Positions 13,001 through 23,739 of a DNA stretch of 64,000 bases are shown piece after piece; positions within the stretch are counted from its first letter, which is position 1, and each line of letters opens with the position of its first letter. The notes under the pieces are model-generated. The model did not search any database. It was not told the DNA's origin and worked only from the letters and a program-made list of their open reading frames with translations. The DNA lies in NCBI GenBank assembly GCA_016858145.1, contig JAEHOE010000105.1, positions 1-64,000 on the forward strand, in the 5' to 3' direction. The stretch comes from Edaphochlamys debaryana (Eukaryota; Chlorophyta; Chlorophyceae; Chlamydomonadales). The position numbers were made by a program, and so were the translations under genes.

Positions 13001-14060
13001 GAGGCGCCCAGCGGAGGCGAGAGGGCCAGGATGCACACGCCGCGCATCAGCCCGCCGGTGCCGCAGAAGCCCAGCCCCCGCCAACGCACAAGGCCGCCGG
13101 GAGCCCTGGTGCGCCGCCACGCGCGAAGAGCTGACGGAGGCGCCCAGCGGAGGCGAGAGGGCCAGGATGCACACGCCGCGCATCAGCCCGCCGGTGCCGC
13201 AGAAGCCCAGCCCCCGCCAACGCACAAGGCCGCCAGGAGCCCTGGTGCGCCGCCACGCGCGAAGAGCTGACGGAGGCGCCCAGCGGAGGCGAGAGGGCCA
13301 GGATGCACACGCCGCGCATCAGCCCGCCGGTGCCGCAGAAGCCCAGCCCCCGCCAACGCACAAGGCCGCCAGGAGCCCTGGTGCGCCGCCACGCGCGAAG
13401 CGCCCAGCGGAGGCGCCCAGCGGAGGCGAGAGGGCCAGGATGCACACGCCGCGCATCAGCCCGCCGGTGCCGCAGAAGCCCAGCCCCCGCCAACGCACAA
13501 GGCCGCCGGGAGCCCTGGTGCGCCGCCACGCGCGAAGCGCCCAGCGGAGGCGCCCAGCGGAGGCGAGAGGGCCAGGATGCACACGCCGCGCATCAGCCCG
13601 CCGGTGCCGCAGAAGCCCAGCCCCCGCCAACGCACAAGGCCGCCGGGAGCCCTGGTGCGCCGCCACGCGCGAAGCGCCCAGCGGAGGCGCCCAGCGGAGG
13701 CGAGAGGGCCAGGATGCACACGCCGCGCATCAGCCCGCCGGTGCCGCAGAAGCCCAGCCCCCGCCAACGCACAAGGCCGCCAGGAGCCCTGGTGCGCCGC
13801 CACGCGCGAAGAGCTGACGGAGGCGCCCAGCGGAGGCGAGAGGGCCAGGATGCACACGCCGCGCATCAGCCCGCCGGTGCCGCAGAAGCCCAGCCCCCGC
13901 CAACGCACAAGGCCGCCAGGAGCCCTGGTGCGCCGCCACGCGCGAAGCGCCCAGCGGAGGCGCCCAGCGGAGGCGAGAGGGCCAGGATGCACACGCCGCG
14001 CATCAGCCCGCCGGTGCCGCAGAAGCCCAGCCCCCGCCAACGCACAAGGCCGCCGGGAGC

Positions 14061-17000
14061 CCTGGTGCGCCGCCACGCGCGAAGCGCCCAGCGGAGGCGC
14101 CCAGCGGAGGCGAGAGGGCCAGGATGCACACGCCGCGCATCAGCCCGCCGGTGCCGCAGAAGCCCAGCCCCCGCCAACGCACAAGGCCGCCGGGAGCCCT
14201 GGTGCGCCGCCACGCGCGAAGCGCCCAGCGGAGGCGCCCAGCGGAGGCGAGAGGGCCAGGATGCACACGCCGCGCATCAGCCCGCCGGTGCCGCAGAAGC
14301 CCAGCCCCCGCCAACGCACAAGGCCGCCAGGAGCCCTGGTGCGCCGCCACGCGCGAAGAGCTGACGGAGGCGCCCAGCGGAGGCGAGAGGGCCAGGATGC
14401 ACACGCCGCGCATCAGCCCGCCGGTGCCGCAGAAGCCCAGCCCCCGCCAACGCACAAGGCCGCCAGGAGCCCTGGTGCGCCGCCACGCGCGAAGCGCCCA
14501 GCGGAGGCGCCCAGCGGAGGCGAGAGGGCCAGGATGCACACGCCGCGCATCAGCCCGCCGGTGCCGCAGAAGCCCAGCCCCCGCCAACGCACAAGGCCGC
14601 CGGGAGCCCTGGTGCGCCGCCACGCGCGAAGCGCCCAGCGGAGGCGCCCAGCGGAGGCGAGAGGGCCAGGATACACACGCCGCGCATCAGCCCGCCGGTG
14701 CCGCAGAAGCCCAGCCCCCGCCAACGCACAAGGCCGCCAGGAGCCCTGGTGCGCCGCCACGCGCGAAGCGCCCAGCGGAGGCGCCCAGCGGAGGCGAGAG
14801 GGCCAGGATGCACACGCCGCGCATCAGCCCGCCGGTGCCGCAGAAGCCCAGCCCCCGCCAACGCACAAGGCCGCCGGGAGCCCTGGTGCGCCGCCACGCG
14901 CGAAGCGCCCAGCGGAGGCGCCCAGCGGAGGCGAGAGGGCCAGGATGCACACGCCGCGCATCAGCCCGCCGGTGCCGCAGAAGCCCAGCCCCCGCCAACG
15001 CACAAGGCCGCCGGGAGCCCTGGTGCGCCGCCACGCGCGAAGCGCCCAGCGGAGGCGCCCAGCGGAGGCGAGAGGGCCAGGATGCACACGCCGCGCATCA
15101 GCCCGCCGGTGCCGCAGAAGCCCAGCCCCCGCCAACGCACAAGGCCGCCGGGAGCCCTGGTGCGCCGCCACGCGCGAAGCGCCCAGCGGAGGCGCCCAGC
15201 GGAGGCGAGAGGGCCAGGATGCACACGCCGCGCATCAGCCCGCCGGTGCCGCAGAAGCCCAGCCCCCGCCAACGCACAAGGCCGCCGGGAGCCCTGGTGC
15301 GCCGCCACGCGCGAAGCGCCCAGCGGAGGCGCCCAGCGGAGGCGAGAGGGCCAGGATGCACACGCCGCGCATCAGCCCGCCGGTGCCGCAGAAGCCCAGC
15401 CCCCGCCAACGCACAAGGCCGCCAGGAGCCCTGGTGCGCCGCCACGCGCGAAGAGCTGACGGAGGCGCCCAGCGGAGGCGAGAGGGCCAGGATGCACACG
15501 CCGCGCATCAGCCCGCCGGTGCCGCAGAAGCCCAGCCCCCGCCAACGCACAAGGCCGCCGGGAGCCCTGGTGCGCCGCCACGCGCGAAGCGCCCAGCGGA
15601 GGCGCCCAGCGGAGGCGAGAGGGCCAGGATGCACACGCCGCGCATCAGCCCGCCGGTGCCGCAGAAGCCCAGCCCCCGCCAACGCACAAGGCCGCCGGGA
15701 GCCCTGGTGCGCCGCCACGCGCGAAGCGCCCAGCGGAGGCGCCCAGCGGAGGCGAGAGGGCCAGGATGCACACGCCGCGCATCAGCCCGCCGGTGCCGCA
15801 GAAGCCCAGCCCCCGCCAACGCACAAGGCCGCCGGGAGCCCTGGTGCGCCGCCACGCGCGAAGAGCTGACGGAGGCGCCCAGCGGAGGCGAGAGGGCCAG
15901 GATGCACACGCCGCGCATCAGCCCGCCGGTGCCGCAGAAGCCCAGCCCCCGCCAACGCACAAGGCCGCCGGGAGCCCTGGTGCGCCGCCACGCGCGAAGC
16001 GCCCAGCGGAGGCGCCCAGCGGAGGCGAGAGGGCCAGGATGCACACGCCGCGCATCAGCCCGCCGGTGCCGCAGAAGCCCAGCCCCCGCCAACGCACAAG
16101 GCCGCCGGGAGCCCTGGTGCGCCGCCACGCGCGAAGCGCCCAGCGGAGGCGCCCAGCGGAGGCGAGAGGGCCAGGATGCACACGCCGCGCATCAGCCCGC
16201 CGGTGCCGCAGAAGCCCAGCCCCCGCCAACGCACAAGGCCGCCAGGAGCCCTGGTGCGCCGCCACGCGCGAAGAGCTGACGGAGGCGCCCAGCGGAGGCG
16301 AGAGGGCCAGGATGCACACGCCGCGCATCAGCCCGCCGGTGCCGCAGAAGCCCAGCCCCCGCCAACGCACAAGGCCGCCAGGAGCCCTGGTGCGCCGCCA
16401 CGCGCGAAGCGCCCAGCGGAGGCGCCCAGCGGAGGCGAGAGGGCCAGGATGCACACGCCGCGCATCAGCCCGCCGGTGCCGCAGAAGCCCAGCCCCCGCC
16501 AACGCACAAGGCCGCCGGGAGCCCTGGTGCGCCGCCACGCGCGAAGCGCCCAGCGGAGGCGCCCAGCGGAGGCGAGAGGGCCAGGATACACACGCCGCGC
16601 ATCAGCCCGCCGGTGCCGCAGAAGCCCAGCCCCCGCCAACGCACAAGGCCGCCAGGAGCCCTGGTGCGCCGCCACGCGCGAAGCGCCCAGCGGAGGCGCC
16701 CAGCGGAGGCGAGAGGGCCAGGATGCACACGCCGCGCATCAGCCCGCCGGTGCCGCAGAAGCCCAGCCCCCGCCAACGCACAAGGCCGCCGGGAGCCCTG
16801 GTGCGCCGCCACGCGCGAAGCGCCCAGCGGAGGCGCCCAGCGGAGGCGAGAGGGCCAGGATGCACACGCCGCGCATCAGCCCGCCGGTGCCGCAGAAGCC
16901 CAGCCCCCGCCAACGCACAAGGCCGCCGGGAGCCCTGGTGCGCCGCCACGCGCGAAGCGCCCAGCGGAGGCGCCCAGCGGAGGCGAGAGGGCCAGGATGC

Positions 17001-17890
17001 ACACGCCGCGCATCAGCCCGCCGGTGCCGCAGAAGCCCAGCCCCCGCCAACGCACAAGGCCGCCGGGAGCCCTGGTGCGCCGCCACGCGCGAAGCGCCCA
17101 GCGGAGGCGCCCAGCGGAGGCGAGAGGGCCAGGATGCACACGCCGCGCATCAGCCCGCCGGTGCCGCAGAAGCCCAGCCCCCGCCAACGCACAAGGCCGC
17201 CGGGAGCCCTGGTGCGCCGCCACGCGCGAAGCGCCCAGCGGAGGCGCCCAGCGGAGGCGAGAGGGCCAGGATGCACACGCCGCGCATCAGCCCGCCGGTG
17301 CCGCAGAAGCCCAGCCCCCGCCAACGCACAAGGCCGCCAGGAGCCCTGGTGCGCCGCCACGCGCGAAGAGCTGACGGAGGCGCCCAGCGGAGGCGAGAGG
17401 GCCAGGATGCACACGCCGCGCATCAGCCCGCCGGTGCCGCAGAAGCCCAGCCCCCGCCAACGCACAAGGCCGCCGGGAGCCCTGGTGCGCCGCCACGCGC
17501 GAAGCGCCCAGCGGAGGCGCCCAGCGGAGGCGAGAGGGCCAGGATGCACACGCCGCGCATCAGCCCGCCGGTGCCGCAGAAGCCCAGCCCCCGCCAACGC
17601 ACAAGGCCGCCGGGAGCCCTGGTGCGCCGCCACGCGCGAAGCGCCCAGCGGAGGCGCCCAGCGGAGGCGAGAGGGCCAGGATGCACACGCCGCGCATCAG
17701 CCCGCCGGTGCCGCAGAAGCCCAGCCCCCGCCAACGCACAAGGCCGCCGGGAGCCCTGGTGCGCCGCCACGCGCGAAGAGCTGACGGAGGCGCCCAGCGG
17801 AGGCGAGAGGGCCAGGATGCACACGCCGCGCATCAGCCCGCCGGTGCCGCAGAAGCCCAGCCCCCGCCAACGCACAAGGCCGCCGGGAGC
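14061..17890. repeat. Tandem duplication of a 1915-bp, 14-monomer block
   Basis: Monomer variants repeat with a 1915-bp offset. The stop-containing monomers at about 14364, 15459 and 15869 recur at 16279, 17374 and 17784. The rare substitution GGATACACACG at about 14670 recurs at about 16585. 1915 equals 14 x 137 minus 3, which matches the three 136-bp monomers in each block. The next variant to the left (13817) has no partner, so the first copy begins between 13817 and 14364; I place the boundary at about 14061 by assuming two adjacent equal copies ending at 17890. Confidence 0.8.
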
Positions 17891-18072
17891 ACGCAGGGGG
17901 GCTGATGGAGGCGCCCAGCGGCCGCCTCCGCTCGAAGGCCAGGCGCTCTCGAGCCCAGCTGCTTCCAGGGGCCTGTTGCATGAGGACATGACGGGCAGAT
18001 GTTGGAGGAGGAGGAGGAGTGGGAATGATTCATGTCGTCATACTGCGCTTGCCCTGTACACTCTCACCTCGG
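17891..18072. other. Satellite/unique junction, no gene seen
   Basis: The last monomer stops abruptly after GCCGCCGGGAGC. About 15 bp later a diverged piece (CTGATGGAGGCGCCCAGCGG) still resembles the 136-bp monomer, followed by unrelated sequence with a GGAGGAGGAGG tract at about 18004. The stretch is the 3' flank of the KDZ-related gene on the minus strand. Confidence 0.7.
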
Positions 18073-20544
18073 CTATGGGTCTGGTATCTTGGAGGACTGC
18101 AGCTGGCGGCGCAAGCTGCGTAGGGCAGAGAGGTGGCGCTGCATGACAAAACTTGCGCCTGGAGACTGTGCTGCCTGCTGTGCTGTGAGGACAACGGCTT
18201 CCGCGCGCTGCAGCCATTCCCGCAGACGGGCTTTCTCCGTGCTCAGGATCACGACCTCCTCCCCTGGCCCGAGTGAGGTTTGCGCATGCGTGATGGTAGC
18301 GCTGACCGAAGTCAAGCCTCGCGTTGCCAGCTGTTGAACCCCACGGTGCCGGGGTGGAAGGCTCAAAGAGAGCGCCCATCTGCTCTGCTGACAGGGGCTG
18401 GACGGGCCCAGCGCCAGGGCGGAGGCGTTGCCAGACGTACATCTCCACAAGCAGAGTCCGCACCTGCGCACGCTTGCGCTGCGCGGCCTTCTGCTTTCCC
18501 CTTGTCTGCTTGCTGGCACCGCCAAGCTGAGCACGCTCAGCTTGCAGGCGGCATACAGCGAGGCGGAGGGAATCCACGCGGTCCCGCAGGCTGTGGATGG
18601 AGGGTTTCGTATGAGGGAGGGGGGTTGAGCAATGGTCAATTACCATTAGTAACAAAGACTTTGAGCAACTGACCTGCGGACACTACACGAAGCATGCTCC
18701 GGGCTACAAACGCGGGCCCCATGCGCGCAGTACGCTCACCTTTTAACCTCGCGGTCGCAGAAGGACGAGAAGGCCTGGTCGAACTCCGGGTGGCCGGGCC
18801 TCCACGATTCACGGAAGGACGCTGCCACCTGGTGCGTCCGCTCAATCCGGCGCAGCTTCTCCTCGAGCTTTGCCACCTCGGCTGCAGATCCAGCAGCTGT
18901 GAGGATGGCCGCAGATGAAGACGAGAGGACGGCCATCCGGGGGGCACTGCTGGAGACGTCCCGCGCCTGTATCTCACGGTAACGGAGATAGGCGTACTCC
19001 GCCTGAGGGAAAGAAGGCGAAGGGAAGAGAAGGGAAGGAGAAGGGAAGGAGAAGGGAAGGAGAAGGGAAGGAGAAGGGAAGGAGAAGGGAAGAAGAAGGG
19101 AAGAAGGGAAGAAGGCGACCGTGAAAGACCAGTGATGAGACAAAAGGGCCTTGTGCCAACACCATGCACACACGCAACACTGACGTACCTTCCAGTCGTC
19201 ACCCCCAGCGCTCATGGCCGTCTCTGCACATAGATAGAGAGCGGTGATGACTGGGGATAACTCGTGACGCCTGCTCGGGGCGGCTGCGATACGGCTGGGG
19301 GGGTTACCTTCGGGTAGCTGGGGAGGATCGGCACAGATGCCGCAATCGGCAAAGGGGCCCGTGTCGAAGCCTGGAAGGTTGAGGGCTTCGAATGAGTCAT
19401 GTCCGAACGTGCTCTGAGCGTAGTACTTGGCAGCGGTGTAGAACCGCACGTCCTGCACAGCGAAGGCGGCCTTGCGCTCCGTCCAGGAGCCGTCCACCAG
19501 ACGCTGCGGGGGGGCGGGGTCAAGGCGATGGTCGGAAGAGGCAGACACGAAAGATGCCGTAACCTAACAGCGGGGGGGGCTTCGCACTGAGGCGTGTCCA
19601 CGCCCTCGGTAAGTACCGCAGTCACCTGGGAGGGCGGGTTGGGTAGCTCGTGCATGCCCCTGTTCAGCCGCCGGACGAAGCCTGCAAGGAAAGAGTGGAC
19701 GGGGCGTGTGAGTGCAGCGGCCCTGGCCTACTCGCCTCGGCAATGAGCCACGTTGTAAAACCCTAGCGGTACCTTGCACACCGTTGCCCTCGTTGATGTG
19801 CATGTCCCAAAACTCCTCGAAGATGCGCAGGTCAAACCATATCGACGGGCCCACGGGGGAGCTGGGGAAGCACCGCAGCGCAACCGGCTTGGGCTCATAG
19901 ACCTCGCCACACTTCAGGCACCGCGCGCGAGGAACGTCCAGGGGCCCACTGCAGCTGACCGTAACCAGCCGTACTGTTGAAGCCACGCCAATCTGAAAGG
20001 GATCCGAGACGTCGGGCAGGGCGGCGTGCTGCGGCAAAGGGTAGGAGGGTAGGGTGGTGTGTCTCACGCTGTCAACATGTTCACAAGTGTGAAGGCCCCA
20101 GGTGCATCTGAGTTGATAGAATACACGTGTACTCACGTGCGGGCAGCAAGCCGCGTGGCGGGCTTTCCAAGCCTCTGCCATGCACCCGAGATGGGTTGCT
20201 GCGCGCGCCATGGTCGCCTTTGCGTCCTCGTACATCAGCTGATAATGCGAGTAGGCATACTGCAACAAATCAGCTCGAAAGTCGGACACAATCGGACACC
20301 AGTGTCCGTGCTCCTTCTCCATCCGCTCGGCCCAACTCTTCTCGAAAGTACGTGCAGTCTCCTGGTCTTCCTCGTCAGTGACGTTGCTAACAGGTTCGGT
20401 CCTAGCCACGCGGCTTGCGCGCTGGGGCGGGAGCTGACCGGGCCGTGTGGACCGCTGGCGCTGAGTGAGCAGTGGGTTGGCTGGTGGAGCAATACCAGCA
20501 CGCCTGACTGTATCGGCACAGGTGCGCTTGTTTGGGTACTCCAT
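18073..20544 (-). pseudogene. KDZ transposase-related gene, catalytic core missing, one frameshift
   Basis: Seven exons join in phase on the minus strand: 20544-20137, 20028-19773, 19681-19626, 19503-19308, 19223-19189, 19002-18740 and 18590-18073, all with GT-AG introns, giving about 576 residues. A Cys cluster lies at C162, C173, C176 and C189, and a CGIC pair at C294/C297, as in the CxC zinc-binding region of KDZ (Kyakuja-Dileera-Zisupton) transposases. The remainder (AEYAYLRYREIQARD onward, with LEEKLRRIER and a charged coiled-coil tail) matches the usual C-terminal region. Exon 5 joins the CGIC region to the C-terminal part directly, so the RNase-H-like catalytic domain expected between them is absent. 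One extra base in CCCC at 18261-18264 breaks the frame before EEVVILSTEK; the stop is at 18073. The start ATG is the first in the exon, and an upstream exon is possible. Family recognition is from memory of sequence style, not a search. Confidence 0.7.
19019..19113. repeat. 11-bp purine minisatellite (AAGGGAAGGAG)n
   Basis: About eight copies of an 11-bp AAGGGAAGGAG unit, the last ones drifting to AAGGGAAGAAG, lie inside the fifth intron (19188-19003) of the KDZ-related gene. On the transcribed strand this is a pure pyrimidine tract just upstream of the 3' splice site. Confidence 0.9.
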
Positions 20545-21549
20545 GGTGATTGTGCACGAGCGCTACTGAGCGAGCAAAGCCGAGTGGCTGCGTTGATCTA
20601 CAAGTCTACAGTAAATGCAGGTTGATGTTGGCAGGTAGGAGGGGGCGAGTGCGGTTCGCAGGTACTGTGCGCAACGAGCGCAGCCGTCGCATGCAAGCGT
20701 TGACTCCCCGTCCACGCGGTCAACCCCCGCCCACCCAGCCCGGCGGGAATGGTGTTGAGAAACACCATTGAGTTGCTTCAAGAATACGTCGCGCGGTCGC
20801 CGGACCGAAGCGCGCCCAGGGCCGCGCTTGCCAGATGCAATGCTTGCACGGCTGCGACTTTCGTGCAGAGGCAGCACGCAGGACCGGGTAATGCACGCGC
20901 GTAGCAACTCAATCGCGGCAGTCTCGACAGGTCCTGGCATCGTGCGTGCGGGAACCGTCGCGACAAACGGAACACCAGGAGCGCATAGTGGCCGGCTTTG
21001 TACGCAACGACCAATGTTGTGGCTGTACAGCAGAGCTCGCGTGCATCCTGCTATTGCGGGGATAGCTGCGCGTTGGTGTGGGTACCCGGCATGGCGGGAT
21101 GGGCGGTGCGGGCCCGGGCTGTTGGCTTGCGCTCGCGCGGACTGAGGTTCTACATCTATTGCGGGTATGGGCTGTGCGCGGCCACGGGGGCGGTTGGCGG
21201 GCTGCCGCAAACGCGGTCTGCCCCCAATAGAGGTATCGCCGCAGGCGCTGCGATCGCGGGTCGCGGGTCGCGCGGGTCGGTGCTGCTTGCGGGTGTCCAA
21301 TTGCGTGCTGTGGGTATCCCGCTATTGAGGGTATTCCTCATACCTGCATTGTGCGGACGCCTGACCGGGAGACCTAGCTGAGGTCGCCCATGCGAAATGT
21401 TTGGACCATGTGTTCAAGCCACTTTCAAGCCGCTTTCATACCAAACAGCACGGAGACGCGATCGCTCCGCATATGTATAGGCCAGGGTGTCCAGAAACGC
21501 GAAGCATCACCCTCGTCGACGCTGCGTTGCCGGCCGAACTTGGCCGATT
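20545..21549. other. No gene recognised
   Basis: Upstream side of the KDZ-related gene. Small open frames exist on both strands, but none shows a recognisable domain, splice pattern or consistent codon use. Short GC-rich direct repeats (CGCGGGTCGCGGGTCGCGCGG, split around 21262) are the only structure seen. Confidence 0.4.
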
Positions 21550-21657
21550 GGATTGAATTGGCCTTGCGCCACTGGCCGCTCACTTGGATTGGATTGGCCT
21601 TGCGCCACTGGCCTTTCAATTGGATTGGATTGGCCTTGCGCCGCTGTCCGAGTTGCG
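21550..21657. repeat. 36-bp tandem repeat, three copies
   Basis: Three units begin at 21550, 21586 and 21622, each GGATTGGATTGGCCTTGCGC followed by a short variable part. The period is a multiple of 3, so a plus-strand frame shows a 12-residue repeat with GLDWPCATG. No gene context supports translation. Confidence 0.85.
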
Positions 21658-22199
21658 GCTTCAACAGCCCTTCAACACGACATATTACTCATAGTAGATA
21701 GCGAGGAGCACAAGCCGGGGCGTAGCGCTGCCAGTGGGCATCGAGCGGCTCGCGACCGAAACTGGAGGCACATGGCGCGACTTGACGCCAGCCCCAGCGC
21801 ACCAAGTAACGCATCACGCGATACGTAGACAAGGCATCTCATGGCAACTTGGACACCACAAGAAAGGATGCCACCTCGCGCGACGGCTGCGTGCTCGCAC
21901 AGTGAAAGCGATAACATACCGGGCTACGGGCAGTCGGGCACGCGGCTCCGGACACTACCGAGCTCGGTGGCATCCTGGCATCATCGCCCTTCGCCGTCGC
22001 CCCTTTCCCCCTCGCCCAAGGCGCACGGGAAGCAAGTCCGCATAGTCCAGAGCTGACAGGACAACAAACCGACACGCCAGTTGGCAGCTCTGGCCCCCAG
22101 CAAGCTGGCGGACACGCAGGCTGTCACCTGGCGCCTCTGGCTTGCTCGGCCAACATGCCAGTCGGCACCCGAAAGTCCCGCACCCTCCCCGAGCTGAGC
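21658..22199. other. No gene recognised
   Basis: Mixed-composition sequence with no domain, splice pattern or repeat that I can support on either strand. Confidence 0.4.
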
Positions 22200-22870
22200 G
22201 AGTTGTCTATAATAACCCTCCCCGAGCCCCTGCGCCCCTCCGCGCGCCCCTCCGCGCCCCCCTTGATTCAGCATCTTGCGATCAACTGCTTGTGCCCACC
22301 GCGCTCCTGGCACCCCGCCTTGGCCCTTGCCCGGAACCCAGCACCTGCCGGCACCCTCCCCTCAGCCCTCACCCCCACTGCACCCACAGCGCCCCCTTCC
22401 ACCCCCGCGAAGCTTGATCCAGTCACCTACTCCGGCTGCACGTGTGCCACCCTCGCCCCTCTGGCCCCCCTGTCGGCTTGCCCTCCGCGCCCCACCCCCC
22501 GCGCCCCGCACCCCTTAGCGTTCCCCTGCTCCCCGTGGCCCCCACACCACCCCCTCGCATGCTCTGCACCCCTTCACCCCCCCCTCCCCCCACAGCCCCG
22601 CCCGCGGCCCTCGCCCTGTGCCCCGAACCCCTCAACCAAGCCGAGCTCCCTGCGCCCCTCGCGTGCACTGTGGCCCCCACACCGCCCAAGCCCACACGCG
22701 GCTCATGCCTCCACACTCCTCGCGCCCCTGCCCTGCATCGCTGCTCCCAGCTGGTTGGTGTCGGCACGACACGGCATGGGGGGCGTTGGGGGCATGGGGG
22801 GCGTGGGTGTGCCCGTTCCAGGGCTCACTAGGAGCCCTGCGCCCTCAGTCCAGCCCTGCAGTGCCGTTTC
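22200..22870. repeat. C-rich low-complexity tract
   Basis: Strong strand asymmetry: the plus strand is dominated by CCCC runs separated by GC, TC or AC (CGCGCCCCTCCGCGCCCC and similar). Open frames through it are Pro/Ala-rich only because of composition. Confidence 0.6.
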
Positions 22871-23169
22871 CTGCCCCGCTGGGGGCCTGGGGCTGCGCTC
22901 CTTGCTTGGTTTCCGGGGGCCTGTCTCTGCAAGGGCTGCCTCGTCGTGCAGCGCCCTGGCCCGACGCCCGGTGGTGTGAGGCCTGCGTGTCGCGCTCATG
23001 TGCCTGCGCTGCTGCCTGGGACCACCCGGACGCCTCCGCCGTTGCCCCTACATCAGCCCGGCGACCGTGCGCCCCCCGGCCGGACCCCGCACCCGCCGCC
23101 GCTTCACCCCTGAATTCCTGTGTACACCTCGCACATGCCCCACCACTGGTGTGCAACCGCGCAGCACAT

Positions 23170-23235
23170 GGGAGCCTGGATTCAGCAGCATCCCTGATGG
23201 GCGAGCTCAATCTTTGCGAAGTAGAGGGGTTACCT
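23170..23235 (+). repeat. Dispersed repeat, inverted partner at 42901-42966
   Basis: About 60 bp containing GATGGGCGAGCTCAATCT and GCGAAGTAGAGGGGTT is present here on the plus strand and at 42901-42966 on the minus strand with only a few differences. Function unknown; probably a fragment of an unidentified mobile element. Confidence 0.75.
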
Positions 23236-23739
23236 GTTTGTGATACACGGGAGCGCTTCCTCCACGTCCGGCTCGCCATGGCCCGAGCCCGCTCGCGCGC
23301 CCGCACATCTAAGCGTCCCCACGCCCCCCGCGTGCTAAGGGAAAGAGCTCTACAGGCTGTGAACCTGTGTGGGGAGGTCGCGCCAAGGACGCCTCGCGCG
23401 AGCACCGGCCGGCCAATCCTTGAGGCTGGGACCACTTGTTAAGGGTTAGCTTGAGCCTAGGCTCGCGCCCTGATGAGCCACGCTGCACATACTCTGAAGA
23501 GTCGCAGGGAGATTCGCGGGTGGGCGGGTACACGGGACCAACGGGTCGTGGGTCGGCCTGGCTCGGCACCTTTCCCGCGCACACTCCGCGTAACAAGTGT
23601 GCCCTGCCTAGCTCCCCCGCTGGCCCACAGATCCACGCCCAGAGCACCCGTCTTGGCGTGCGGTACACGCCGCACGTCATTTGCGGTACTGGTAGTGCAG
23701 GATTGGGCACATGTGCGGCCATGGGTTAACAGTGCGGCC

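Larger units (their letters stand above)
1..17890. repeat. 137-bp satellite array, about 130 head-to-tail monomers
   Basis: One monomer of 137 bp repeats without interruption from the first base to 17890. Each unit contains the segment GGCCAGGATGCACACG, a CCCAGCCCCCGCC block and a doubled GCGCCCAGCGGAGG motif. A 136-bp variant replaces part of the first doubled motif with GAGCTGACGG. A common G/A substitution (GCCGCCGGGAG or GCCGCCAGGAG) subdivides the monomers further. The window begins inside the array, so its true left end is not seen. Because 137 is not a multiple of 3 and the main monomer has no plus-strand stop in any frame, the array produces huge spurious open frames. A centromeric, pericentromeric or subtelomeric role is only inference; no telomere motif is visible. 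Confidence 0.97.

Noticed and set aside
7843..13134. 1763-residue Ala/Pro/Arg-rich protein on the plus strand
   Set aside because: It is the satellite read through rotating frames; every frame is open, there is no start context, and the other long frames in 1-17890 are the same artefact.
22200..22980. 274-residue Pro/Ala-rich frame
   Set aside because: It follows the C-rich strand bias; alternative frames are also open and no motif is seen.
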